DNA from: CAYPIE01 sp964410665
GTDB lineage: Bacteria > Planctomycetota > Planctomycetia > Gemmatales > Gemmataceae
NCBI GenBank assembly: GCA_964410665.1
Contig: CAYPIE010000009.1
Location: 44,500-108,499, forward strand
Direction of reading: 5' to 3'
DNA length: 64,000 nucleotides
Shown here piece after piece: positions 9,233 through 17,285 of the stretch (within the stretch, counting starts at the first letter, position 1; every line of letters begins with the position of its first letter). Under the pieces are notes generated by a model. The model saw nothing but the letters and a program-made list of their open reading frames with translations. It was not told the origin of the DNA and searched no databases. The position numbers were made by a program, and so were the translations under genes.

Positions 9233-10678
9233 TTATGGCTCCGTGCCCTGGGACTTACGACGGATCTGCATCCCCGCGGTGGCCTGCAACAGGGGTGAAA
9301 TCACGACCTGATCCCCCCGGCGAATCCCTTGTGCTTGGCCCAAATAGACCAATGCCGCGTTGGGGGTATAGCGGGCGATCTGGACCGGGACGATCTGGAT
9401 CCGCTCATCCCGGACGACCCAGACGTTCTCTCCAGGACGCAACGCCTCCAAAGGCACTTCCAGCAGAGGTTGAGGCCGATTCACTAGTAAGGTGACGTCG
9501 ACAAACATGCCGCGTAGCAGTTGGGGGGGCTCGACACTTGGGGGATTGTGCTCAGCAACTGGTTGAAGAATTTCGACTCGGCAGGGTAGGGTGCGTGTCT
9601 GTTCATTGAGGCCGGCTCCTTCGAAGCGGACGAGCCGACCGCTCCAGACGAACGTCTGTCCGGCAAGGCGATACTGGATCTCCGCAGGAGTCTTGGGGAC
9701 TTCATACGAACGTGTTGCGGTGAGTTCACCGGGGCTTTGGCCGCGCTGCAGCCAGGCCAAATCTTCCATCCGCAGCTCGCAGCGTACCTCCATCACCGAG
9801 ACATCTTGCACCTGAGCGACTACGGTGCCACTGGCAACATAGCCATCTTTTTCCACGTGACATTCGCGGAGGATGCCGTCCACCGGCATGCGGATGACGG
9901 TATTGTCCAGATCCAACTGGGCAATTTCTAGCTGGGTCTGTGCCAGCGTCTTTTGCACTTCTAGTTGTTTGCGCTGCGAGGCAAACAGGTTCTGCTGATT
10001 ACGGAGTTGCTGCAGAGCATTGGCCACGGTGAGTGCTTCGGATTGAGTTGCATCATATTCTTCATTGCTCAAACTGCCGCGGTCATTGAGCCGGCGGGCG
10101 CGTTCGACCTTCCGCTCGGCCAAAGCAGAATTCTGCTCGGCGATTTTGATCAGGCTCTGGTTGTTGGTTTGTTCGATGGCCAGATTCTCGAGGTCTTGTT
10201 TCACTTGAGCAATCTGGCCTTGCAAGCGTTGGATCTGCAGCTGATAGGAGCGTGGATCGATCGTGAGCAGCTCGGTCCCGGCCTTGACAAAGCGACCGGC
10301 CAGAAAGTCCGATGACTGAGAAATCAGTTTTCCCTTCACCTCCGCGGCAAGACTGATCTCCCGACGGGGAAGCACCGTCCCATTCAAGGCGATCCGAATT
10401 TGTCGCGGCATGGTATCGAGGCGGGAGGTTACCACGAGAGGTGGTCGGTTGGCATCCTCCTGAAGCGCCGGCGGAGGTTTGGTCAACAGCAACAACAGCG
10501 TGGCAAACCCAGCAAAGGCCAAGATCGCGGCGGGGACCAGACCACGCAGTGTCCACCAGAGCAATCCACTGCGTTGGCGGGGTGACGGAAGATCAGGTTC
10601 GCCCAATTCCAAAGGCGTCTCGGCATGCAATCGTGGCGACGATACGGACGATGGTGATCGGTCCATCGGGGCTGACAT
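9233..10678 (-). CDS. RND efflux periplasmic adaptor (membrane fusion protein)
   Basis: A 481-residue HlyD/AcrA-type adaptor linking the RND pump to an outer-membrane channel. It has a cytoplasmic N-terminus, one membrane anchor (about residues 38-66), a lipoyl-like half (ISLAAEVKGKLI), a long coiled-coil hairpin (about residues 150-250, rich in Gln, Glu and Leu), a second lipoyl half (DNTVIRMPVDGILRE), and beta-barrel and membrane-proximal domains. The ATG at 10676-10678 is chosen because AAGGAG lies 7 bases upstream; the longer frame would run into the lactonase gene. The stop is 3 bp before the permease start, so the pair is coupled. It may be co-transcribed with the lactonase, whose stop lies 41 bp upstream. 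Confidence 0.92.
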   Translation of the reverse strand: MSAPMDRSPSSVSSPRLHAETPLELGEPDLPSPRQRSGLLWWTLRGLVPAAILAFAGFATLLLLLTKPPPALQEDANRPPLVVTSRLDTMPRQIRIALNGTVLPRREISLAAEVKGKLISQSSDFLAGRFVKAGTELLTIDPRSYQLQIQRLQGQIAQVKQDLENLAIEQTNNQSLIKIAEQNSALAERKVERARRLNDRGSLSNEEYDATQSEALTVANALQQLRNQQNLFASQRKQLEVQKTLAQTQLEIAQLDLDNTVIRMPVDGILRECHVEKDGYVASGTVVAQVQDVSVMEVRCELRMEDLAWLQRGQSPGELTATRSYEVPKTPAEIQYRLAGQTFVWSGRLVRFEGAGLNEQTRTLPCRVEILQPVAEHNPPSVEPPQLLRGMFVDVTLLVNRPQPLLEVPLEALRPGENVWVVRDERIQIVPVQIARYTPNAALVYLGQAQGIRRGDQVVISPLLQATAGMQIRRKSQGTEP

Positions 10679-10719
10679 GCAATGCTCCTTGGGCCTGACG
10701 GCAGGTGGCCATCCATCAA

Positions 10720-11778
10720 CTAGGGGCGAACCGTCTGGACCCACGAGGGATTCTCCCCCACGTTCAGGGTGGCAAACCGGTTCAGACGACCGCTGGCTGG
10801 GTCAATACGATAGCATGCCAACTGGCCGCTTCCTTGGCCCGCGGCGTAGAGGAACTGCCCGGATGGGTCCACGTTGAACGAGCGAGGCGTCTTTTCCGTG
10901 GCGAATTGACCGACCGGAGTGAGCTTGCCGCTGTCGGTGTCAATGCGAAAGGCAGCAATACTATCATGGCCACGATTCGACACATAAAGAAACTTCCCAT
11001 CTGGAGTGGCTTCGACATCGGCACAAGTATTCGGTTCATCGAAGTCTCTGGGGATGGTCGGGTAGGTGGCCAGTGGCGTCAATCCCCCAGATGGTTCGAG
11101 GGTGAAGGCAGTCGTCGAGCTGCCAAACTCATTCGAAGAGTACACAAATTTCCCATTGGGGTGGAACCAGACATGCCGTGGTCCGGTCCCTTTCGGGGTC
11201 GTCAGTCGGGCGGGGGAATTGTCCTGGAGCTTGCCGGTCTTGGCGTCAAAGCGGAGTTGGCGAATCAGCTCGGGCCGGGTGTGCGGGAGGAAGGCGAAGC
11301 GATTGCTCGCATCAACGAGGATGGCGTGAGCGGTCTTCTCCGAGGGCAAGGTGCATAAAGGTTGCGCCTGGATCTTGCCCTCTGCATCTAAGGCATGGGT
11401 CTGGGCGAGCCCACCGCCGTAGTCTGCCAACAACAGAACTTTGCCGGTCTGGTCGGTACGGACATAAACCGGTTCGAGCTGTACGTTGGCATTCTGGACA
11501 AGCGACAATCGCCCCGAATCGGCCGCCAATCGAAATACCGCGACCTGTTGGCTGGGTCGCAGCCCGACATAGAGGACCTGGCGGTTGGGCGAGACACCCA
11601 TCGGCCCGGGTGCGGAGGCGACCTTCTGACGGTCCAGCGGCTGCAACACCCCCGAGGATTCATCGACGCGAAAGCAAGCGATTTCACGATCACCGGAGCA
11701 GGATACATACACATAAGTTTTGCTAAGGCTAGGACTGGTCAGCCAGCCGCATAACAACAGTGAAAGCAAGGAACGCAT
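10720..11778 (-). CDS. secreted lactonase-family beta-propeller protein
   Basis: A 352-residue protein of the seven-bladed 6-phosphogluconolactonase / carboxymuconate-cyclase-like family. A short signal peptide (residues 1-19) precedes TYVYVSCSGDREIACFRVD. Blades repeat the pattern YVSNRGHDSIAAFRID and FLYAAGQGSGQLACYRID; GTGPRHVWFHPNGKFVYS is a family hallmark. Cytosolic relatives hydrolyse 6-phosphogluconolactone, but exported planctomycete members have no assigned substrate, so enzymatic function is uncertain. The ATG at 11776-11778 fits the signal peptide. Transcription runs into the efflux operon. Upstream lies the long hairpin-bearing intergenic region. Confidence 0.85.
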   Translation of the reverse strand: MRSLLSLLLCGWLTSPSLSKTYVYVSCSGDREIACFRVDESSGVLQPLDRQKVASAPGPMGVSPNRQVLYVGLRPSQQVAVFRLAADSGRLSLVQNANVQLEPVYVRTDQTGKVLLLADYGGGLAQTHALDAEGKIQAQPLCTLPSEKTAHAILVDASNRFAFLPHTRPELIRQLRFDAKTGKLQDNSPARLTTPKGTGPRHVWFHPNGKFVYSSNEFGSSTTAFTLEPSGGLTPLATYPTIPRDFDEPNTCADVEATPDGKFLYVSNRGHDSIAAFRIDTDSGKLTPVGQFATEKTPRSFNVDPSGQFLYAAGQGSGQLACYRIDPASGRLNRFATLNVGENPSWVQTVRP

Positions 11779-12108
11779 GGTCTAGGTCTTCCCTTGGGAT
11801 GTGCAAGAATACTGTGTTCTATCATAGGATGTTGCCAAGCGAAATCTGCACGAGGACGAAGTCGTGTGCAGAGCAGAACATTTATCGAACAATCTGCTTA
11901 AGTGTTTACGACAATGACTTGACTTCATCTCGATGCAGCGACGGAGAACTCGGAGAAAAAACTCGACATCGTCGATTTTTTGGGTTGCAATGTCCATCGT
12001 AGCCAGCCATAATTAGAATACTTCAAATCCTTCGGGATGCGTGCGCCGTCGCGAAAAAAACGGCAGAAAAACATTGCCCCTCAACGTACCCACAGATACG
12101 ATGGGATT

Positions 12109-12190
12109 GTCATGTCATTTGCGACATGACCGTGGGTGAGTGGGCGACACCCGCGTAATTGCCGTGGGCAGATGGGCGACTGCCCACGGC
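12109..12190. repeat. cluster of three consecutive hairpins, two of them related
   Basis: Hairpin 1 has a perfect 8-bp stem (12109-12116 with 12123-12130). Hairpin 2 pairs 12131-12138 with 12148-12155, 8 bp with one G-U pair. Hairpin 3 is a perfect 11-bp stem (12161-12171 with 12180-12190) and an 8-base loop. Hairpins 2 and 3 share the stem core CGTGGG and a TGGGCGA loop, so they look like diverged copies of one palindromic unit, similar in style to REP elements. On the plus strand hairpin 3 is followed by a T-rich stretch, so it could also act as a terminator. Confidence 0.6.
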
Positions 12191-12318
12191 TACTATTTTG
12201 CTACTATTTTAATTGTAAGATAGTTGTCCTCCAATCAGTGCACATCTTCCATTGATATCCACCCACGATATCCCCCCACCCAACATAATTCTTAATTACT
12301 TATAAAATTCTACTGAGT

Positions 12319-12528
12319 AGATCGTACTGCGAAGATTGACCGCCATTCTTGCTTATGCGTGTGTGCGTTGCGANNNNNNNNNNNNNNNNNNNNNNNNNNN
12401 NNNNNNNNNNNNNNNNNNNNNNNNNNNNNNNNNNNNNNNNNNNNNNNNNNNNNNNNNNNNNNNNNNNNNNNNNAGATCGTACTGCGAAGATTGACCGCCA
12501 TTCTTGCTTATGCGTGTGTGCGTTGCGA
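12319..12528. repeat. 55-bp exact duplication flanking scaffold gap 1 (artefact)
   Basis: Bases 12319-12373 and 12474-12528 are identical over all 55 positions, and the intervening 12374-12473 is exactly 100 N. The second gap in the window shows the same 55 + 100 + 55 structure at an unrelated sequence. This is what remains when contig ends sharing a terminal 55-mer are scaffolded with a fixed-size gap. It is not a biological repeat. Confidence 0.9.
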
Positions 12529-12566
12529 ACGAGGGTGCAGGTAGGTGTCTGAACCTTGCTACGGGC

Positions 12567-13157
12567 TTAACTCGTTAAGGTTCCTTTGGTGGACGGAACC
12601 TCGCTATCGCGGGGATCAAGTTCCACCGCTTGTCGCAAAGCCCGCGCGCTAGCCTTGAAAATCGCCTCGAGGATGTGATGGGTGTTCCGCCCATGATGCA
12701 CCACGATATGTAAATTACATCCTGAACTGGAGGTAACTGCCCGCCAGAACTCTTCACCCAATTGGGCCTGGAAGTTCCCTAAGAGTTCATTGGGGATCAG
12801 TGCCTGCCATACCAGGAAAGGGCGGCCGCCGAGATCGACAGCACTGGTCACCAAGGTTTCATCCATGGGAAGGGTGGCATCCCCGTAGCGACGGATGCCT
12901 TGCTTGGCTCCCAATGCCTGTTTCAAGGCTTGACCTAAACAGATGCCAACATCCTCAACCGTGTGGTGCGCATCAATATGGAGGTCACCCTCGGCCTGCA
13001 CGGTCAGGTCGAACAGGGCATGCCGTGCGAGATGCGTCAACATATGATCGAAGAAGCCAATCCCGGTCGTGATCGACGCCTGCCCAGTCCCGTCAAGCTG
13101 TAAGGTAAGCTCAATGGCCGTTTCGCGGGTTTGCCGGTGGATCTGGGCACTACGCAT
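12567..13157 (-). CDS. hisB: imidazoleglycerol-phosphate dehydratase
   Basis: A 196-residue monofunctional HisB, the usual size, catalysing dehydration of imidazole-glycerol phosphate in histidine synthesis. The two metal-binding His clusters are present: HHTVED near residue 65 and HHGRNTHHILE near residue 163. FFDHMLTHLARH and the C-terminal ALRQAVELDPR are also family features. The ATG at 13155-13157 is the natural start. No other his gene is in the window. The stop is 39 bp from the duplicated flank of gap 1. The SH3 gene ends 89 bp upstream on the same strand, so co-transcription is possible. Confidence 0.95.
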   Translation of the reverse strand: MRSAQIHRQTRETAIELTLQLDGTGQASITTGIGFFDHMLTHLARHALFDLTVQAEGDLHIDAHHTVEDVGICLGQALKQALGAKQGIRRYGDATLPMDETLVTSAVDLGGRPFLVWQALIPNELLGNFQAQLGEEFWRAVTSSSGCNLHIVVHHGRNTHHILEAIFKASARALRQAVELDPRDSEVPSTKGTLTS

Positions 13158-13246
13158 GGAATCTTGAAAATACTGGAGTCACGATGACGAACGAAGGAAT
13201 TTACCATACTCGACGCCGCGGCTTTCGGCAATGGAGCTCTCTGTGG

Positions 13247-14533
13247 TCAACGTAGCAGGGTGACCCGGTTCACTTTCATGTAGTTGCCGCCACGAATATC
13301 CCCGCGATACATGACCGGTCCATAGAGCTCGACCCGGCGATTCAGATAGGCATTCAGACGGACGCCGGGTTGGGCTGTGACATACAGCCGTGACCCTCCC
13401 TCTTCGGCTTCATGCACATAGGCGGGCAAGCCATCGATGTAAAACCCTGAACGACGAAGCATCCCTGGCCCGCTCGGGCGTAGCTCGGCGACGGTAGACA
13501 GACGGTTTTGACCTCCAGGGTTGTTCGGGGAAGTCGGTCGGTTGCGGCTGGAAGCAACCAACGGAGATGAGCGAGGCCCCTGGCTGGTCAACACGTTCGC
13601 AGGGGGTTGGAGGCGAGCGGTGGCAGCTGCCCGATTGGCCGCGGGCAGGTTGGATGCCCCCCCCTGAGCAGGACCGGAGCCGAGCGGCTGGGGCTGAGTG
13701 GATGTTTGCAGCCCTGTTCCGGCCGAATGACCGGGCGATTCCCGCAACTGCTGCAGATGATTGTAGCAGATCAGTAGCTCGTGGGTTCGCTGTTGTTGTC
13801 GCAAGATCTGGATCAGTTGGGCATAAGCGTGCTCCGCTTCGGCATACTGCCCCGCCTGCTCGGCTTGGCGAGCTTGTTGCCAGAGCGGATGTTGAATCCG
13901 GTTATCGGGGACACCCTGGGAGGACGAGGGATCTGGGTTGGCATCGCGTGTTAACTGGACCGAGGTAGTTTTCACCGCAGGAGCGGCTTCCACCGAGGGC
14001 GCTGAGGCATGGACAATCACTTCTTCCTGGGTGGTTGCCAGCGCGTTGGCCGGCAAATAGCGATATTCCCCTGCAGGCGGTGCGATGGGATACCATACAC
14101 TATTTTCCCATTGACGCTTGCTGCCCAGAATCTCGACGATCGCTCCGCGTGGTAGGGTGACCTGGGTCACTCGAGTCGGTGGAGCGTCGCGTGAGACACC
14201 GACTCGGACTTCCACACCATGTTGCATAATCACTGCATTGCCACCTTCCGGACGATTCGGATCGAATCCGCCAAGAAAGCGATGGTTAACCCAGGATAGA
14301 TCGCTATCCCGTGGCGTCACTGCCACCCACTGGGCGTCAACCCGGTGAAGGATGGTGACAACCTCTCCCTTACGCAACACCCCAGTCGCGGCATAACGAA
14401 AGCTTGGACCGCTACGGAGCTCGACTCCATCCAATCGCACGGTGGCCACCTGCCCAGTTGGCGAGCTGGCCAAAGACAGACTGGAACCGAGCAAGCTTAC
14501 CCCAAGCGCTAAACCCATAGCACTCCGTCTCAT
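13247..14533 (-). CDS. exported SH3-domain protein
   Basis: A 428-residue protein starting at the ATG 14531-14533, with AAGGAGG six bases upstream and a signal peptide over residues 1-23. Two bacterial SH3-like segments follow: VRLDGVELRSGPSFRYAATG with GEVVTILHR (about residues 30-75) and a second around VEVRVGVSRDAPP to NSVWYPIAPP (about 100-165). The middle is low-complexity Gln/Ala/Pro/Ser, including a short helical stretch rich in QQARQAEQAGQYAEAE. The C-terminus has an all-beta segment ending VMYRGDIRGGNYMKVNRVTLLR. Bacterial SH3 domains often bind peptidoglycan or other wall polymers, so an envelope role is likely but unproven. It is divergent from deoC. Confidence 0.82.
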   Translation of the reverse strand: MRRSAMGLALGVSLLGSSLSLASSPTGQVATVRLDGVELRSGPSFRYAATGVLRKGEVVTILHRVDAQWVAVTPRDSDLSWVNHRFLGGFDPNRPEGGNAVIMQHGVEVRVGVSRDAPPTRVTQVTLPRGAIVEILGSKRQWENSVWYPIAPPAGEYRYLPANALATTQEEVIVHASAPSVEAAPAVKTTSVQLTRDANPDPSSSQGVPDNRIQHPLWQQARQAEQAGQYAEAEHAYAQLIQILRQQQRTHELLICYNHLQQLRESPGHSAGTGLQTSTQPQPLGSGPAQGGASNLPAANRAAATARLQPPANVLTSQGPRSSPLVASSRNRPTSPNNPGGQNRLSTVAELRPSGPGMLRRSGFYIDGLPAYVHEAEEGGSRLYVTAQPGVRLNAYLNRRVELYGPVMYRGDIRGGNYMKVNRVTLLR

Positions 14534-14817
14534 GTTGTCCTCCTTGCATGGGGGTAGGTCGCAGGCCCCTTGCCTATGCCAGCTGTTCGGCTGGAGCGTC
14601 GTGCAGGATACATGGCTTCTCGCACCCGGGGTTGAGCAGCGGCCCCGGTGAGTGGGTCTATACCAACTCGACCAAGCAAAGCAAGCGTAAGGATCCAACC
14701 TGACCGCGAGCAGTGGTAATCCAGGCAAGCCGGGTCGTTCCAGAGTGTCCGGGTCGAGGTCCGAGTGCTATGCTGGCGACCAGTTCACCGATGTTGTCAA
14801 CCCCCGGAGATTTGCCA

Positions 14818-15501
14818 ATGGCGACGTATACTTATGCCGAGCTGGCCCAGATGATCGATCATTCGTTGCTGAAACCCGAGCTTACCGATGCGGATCTGAA
14901 AGTCGGTTGCGAACTGGCGCGTGCCTATGATGTCGCTTCGGTGTGTATCAAACCGTACGCCGTGCCTCGCGCGTGCGAAATCTTGACAGGTAGTTCGGTT
15001 CTGGTTGGCACTACCATTGGCTTTCCTCATGGCGGCCACACCACGGCCGTCAAAGTGTTTGAAGCCGAGCAAACCATTCGTGATGGCGCGGTGGAACTGG
15101 ATATGGTCGTGAATATCGGCAAAGTACTCTCGGGGGATTGGAACGTGGTCCGTTCGGATATCCAAGCGGTGGTCGAGGTCGCCCATACCCATCAAGCCAT
15201 CGTGAAAGTGATCTTCGAGAATTGTTTTCTCAACGATGCTCAAAAGGAAAAACTGTGTCACATTTGTGGTGAGGTCCGCGCCGATTTTGTGAAGACTTCG
15301 ACCGGCTACGGAGACGGGGGGGCGACCGATGCGGACCTGAGCTTGATGCGGCGGTGTTCCCCGAGCCATGTTCAGGTCAAGGCCGCCGGCGGGGTACGCA
15401 CCTTAGAGCGACTTCTTGAGGTCCGATCCTTGGGTGTTACCCGGGTGGGAGCGACCGCGACCCAGACCATCTTGGATGCCGCCAAGGCACAGTTGGGCTA
15501 A
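14818..15501 (+). CDS. deoC: deoxyribose-phosphate aldolase
   Basis: A 227-residue class I DeoC converting 2-deoxyribose-5-phosphate to glyceraldehyde-3-phosphate and acetaldehyde in deoxynucleoside salvage. Schiff-base Lys159 lies in DFVKTSTGYG, the second active-site Lys188 in VQVKAAGGVRT, and Asp95 in ELDMVVNIG. GFPHGGHTTAVK is the usual helix start. The ATG at 14818 matches family N-termini (TYAELAQMIDHSLLKPE) and has GGAG about 10 bases upstream; in-frame ATGs at 14770 and 14791 would add unrelated residues. It is not grouped with other nucleoside genes. A hairpin at 15541-15564 lies between it and the convergent desaturase gene. Confidence 0.95.
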   Translation: MATYTYAELAQMIDHSLLKPELTDADLKVGCELARAYDVASVCIKPYAVPRACEILTGSSVLVGTTIGFPHGGHTTAVKVFEAEQTIRDGAVELDMVVNIGKVLSGDWNVVRSDIQAVVEVAHTHQAIVKVIFENCFLNDAQKEKLCHICGEVRADFVKTSTGYGDGGATDADLSLMRRCSPSHVQVKAAGGVRTLERLLEVRSLGVTRVGATATQTILDAAKAQLG

Positions 15502-15540
15502 ACAGTGTCGTCACTGGTAGGTTCGCCAGGGATGGAACGG

Positions 15541-15564
15541 ACGAGCACCTTCGAGGGTGCTCGT
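15541..15564. terminator. bidirectional terminator-like hairpin between deoC and desaturase
   Basis: A perfect 9-bp stem (15541-15549 with 15556-15564), extendable by one wobble pair, closes a TCGA loop. It lies 39 bp after the deoC stop and 12 bp after the end of the convergent desaturase gene. There is no long T run, so the terminator role rests on position and stem strength. Confidence 0.55.
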
Positions 15565-15576
15565 CGGAACGCCGAA

Positions 15577-16467
15577 TCAGCTGGGTTGCGCGGCGTGGCG
15601 CGCCTCCCGGGCGGCGAGTTTGTCCAGGGGTGGTTTCTTGAGACCCCAGACAATACCGAACAAACCCAGTATCCGGAGGGTGGTGTAGGATAGGTCCACT
15701 TCCCACCAGAAAAATCCCTGATTGGCCGAATTCTGATAGTAGTGATGGTTATTATGCCAGCCTTCGCCCAAAGTGAGCAACGCCACGACGGCGTTATTGC
15801 GGCTATCATCACTGGTTGGATAGCGTCGCTTCCCGAAAATATGGCAGATCGAATTGACCAGGAAGGTTCCGTGGTAAAGCAACATGGTGCTGAAGAAAAA
15901 GCCCCAGGCCAGTCCACTCAAGCCATCGATCAAGTAGCACACCCCCGCTAGCCAGACCGGCGGGAGCCAATAGTACTTTTCGAGCCAGCGGATCTCCGGA
16001 TATTTGCTCAAATCCCGGACGCTATTGAAATCGGGGTTTTCCGAATCATGTGAAATGACCCAACCGACATGTGACCACCATACGCCATGCACCACCGGTG
16101 AATGCGGATCTTGCTCAGAATCCGAATGTTTGTGATGGGCTCGATGATGAGCCGCCCACCAGAGCGGTCCCCGCTGAGCGGCCGTACAGCCCAGCCAACC
16201 CAGCACAAACTGAAACCATCGACTGGTTTTATAGGTTCGGTGCGAAAAATAGCGATGATAGCCGGCAGTGATGCCAAACATCCGAATGAGATAAAGACAG
16301 AGACACAGGACCAGACTGGTAACCGTGATGGGGGCAAAAAAGACACTCAGAACCGCAAGATGCATGAGCAACAACGGGCCAAAGCCGGTTCGACGTTCCA
16401 GATTTTTCCAGAAACCGCGCAGCGGTGGACGTACGGGGAGCGCCCGTGGCGACGGAAGAGCCTTCAT
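15577..16467 (-). CDS. acyl-CoA / fatty-acid desaturase
   Basis: A 296-residue integral membrane di-iron desaturase of the stearoyl-CoA (delta-9) family. The three His boxes are HRYFSH (near residue 76), HRAHHKHS (near 108) and EGWHNNHH (near 245), each with the usual spacing between membrane helices. It introduces a double bond into saturated acyl chains and so tunes membrane fluidity. The ATG at 16465-16467 gives a normal-length N-terminus. No electron-transfer partner gene is adjacent. A 227-bp gene-free stretch separates it from rpsU. Confidence 0.92.
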   Translation of the reverse strand: MKALPSPRALPVRPPLRGFWKNLERRTGFGPLLLMHLAVLSVFFAPITVTSLVLCLCLYLIRMFGITAGYHRYFSHRTYKTSRWFQFVLGWLGCTAAQRGPLWWAAHHRAHHKHSDSEQDPHSPVVHGVWWSHVGWVISHDSENPDFNSVRDLSKYPEIRWLEKYYWLPPVWLAGVCYLIDGLSGLAWGFFFSTMLLYHGTFLVNSICHIFGKRRYPTSDDSRNNAVVALLTLGEGWHNNHHYYQNSANQGFFWWEVDLSYTTLRILGLFGIVWGLKKPPLDKLAAREARHAAQPS

Positions 16468-16694
16468 CAGTTTTGCAGACTCCCTATGCGAGAGGTCAAG
16501 AGTTCCACTTTCGTAATGGCGAGAATCGCAGTGGGGTGGAGCGAGCCAAGCGTTCAGTGATGCGGGGTCAACACCCCTTCCACCAAGCCACTAAATACGA
16601 GGAGGGAGGGGCAAAAGCAAGGGAATGGGTCCGTGTGGCGGGTCGGTTTGGACACGACGCGCATCGCTGGCATGCGTGAACGGGAACCGTGTGC

Positions 16695-16886
16695 TTAAGA
16701 GGATGAGCCCTTGCGAATGGCACGTTGCTTACGGAGTTCAGCACGGCGCCGCAATTCACACGGCTTTTCATAATGTTCGTGCTTGCGTAGCTCCTTTTTC
16801 AGGCCACTTCGCTCAATCAGCTTTTTGAAACGACGCAAGGCTGCGCCAATCGGCTCCCGATCATGAACACGCATGCGAATCGACAT
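16695..16886 (-). CDS. rpsU: 30S ribosomal protein bS21
   Basis: A 63-residue, very basic protein beginning MSIRMRVHDREPIGAALRRF, with the core FKKLIERSGLKKELRKHEHYEKP and RRRAELRKQRAIRK that defines bS21. It binds 16S rRNA in the small subunit and helps messenger docking. It stands alone. The leader on the minus strand has a candidate promoter (TTGACG at 16997-17002, TATCCG at 16974-16979, spacer 17 bp) and a 7-bp hairpin at 16909-16930, about 22 bases before the start codon. That leader may regulate synthesis. Confidence 0.95.
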   Translation of the reverse strand: MSIRMRVHDREPIGAALRRFKKLIERSGLKKELRKHEHYEKPCELRRRAELRKQRAIRKGSSS

Positions 16887-17285
16887 TCAATCCCTCACTT
16901 CAATTAAACCCTTCGCTCAGGACCGAAGGGAGATCCATCAGTTCGAGCACCCACCGACCAAGACATTCTTGCTCGGATACCAAGATTCAGCCAACCCGTC
17001 AAGCGGAGCGCCCATGCCGACCGGCGTGGCGAAATGCAGACAGGAGTGAATGGTTTATGCTATCCCTTATCGGACCCGATCACCAGCATTTTTCGTTCGT
17101 TTTTTTCCAAAACAATACCGCTCGCCGTGGTTGCAAGAAAGTTATTGTGGACAAAGAGATTTCCTCTTTGAGTAAGCATTATGCCGCTCCCTCACCAGTG
17201 CGCCTGCTTGCGGCCGGGGTAAACCTATTCTAGGTTCGCAGTAACTCCCCCTTTCTCTCCCTTGCTCGGTAGAACCCGTCCTCAC
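16887..17285. other. 399-bp gene-free region between rpsU and the giant protein
   Basis: This stretch separates divergent genes. Its left part is the rpsU leader and candidate promoter. Its right part is AT-rich with T runs around 17091-17108 and a small 6-bp hairpin at 17153-17169. No coding frame with a plausible start or family likeness was seen. The promoter of the giant protein gene should lie in the right half, but no clear box pair stands out. Confidence 0.6.
16909..17002 (-). promoter_or_regulatory. candidate rpsU promoter and leader hairpin
   Basis: On the minus strand a TTGACG box (16997-17002) and a TATCCG box (16974-16979) are spaced by 17 bp, close to the sigma-70 layout, though the -10 box is weak. 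The predicted leader of about 80 bases contains an inverted repeat (16909-16915 with 16924-16930, loop 8) followed by TTTAATT and then the rpsU ribosome-binding region. It could be an attenuator or a protein-binding leader. Confidence 0.35.

Larger units (their letters stand above)
11779..12566. other. 788-bp intergenic region with hairpin cluster and assembly gap
   Basis: No convincing gene lies here. Short open frames on both strands (for example 71 codons on the minus strand at 11782-11997) have no start signal or family resemblance. The region holds three adjacent inverted repeats (12109-12190), AT-rich DNA (12190-12320) and a 100-N gap flanked by an identical 55-base sequence. If the duplication is collapsed, the real spacer is about 633 bp. 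It separates hisB from the lactonase gene, both read leftward. Confidence 0.7.

Noticed and set aside
10679..10744. Longer N-terminus for the RND adaptor
   Set aside because: It would overlap the lactonase gene; the ATG at 10678 has a good ribosome-binding site.
11782..11997. 71-codon minus-strand open frame in the hisB-lactonase spacer
   Set aside because: No ribosome-binding site or family likeness, and unusual Cys/Ser composition.
12319..12528. 55-bp direct repeat as a mobile-element or attachment-site duplication
   Set aside because: The same 55-100-55 pattern occurs at the other gap with different sequence, which marks an assembly artefact.
17262..17285. TTG start for the giant protein
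   Set aside because: An ATG follows eight codons later and there is no ribosome-binding site for the TTG.
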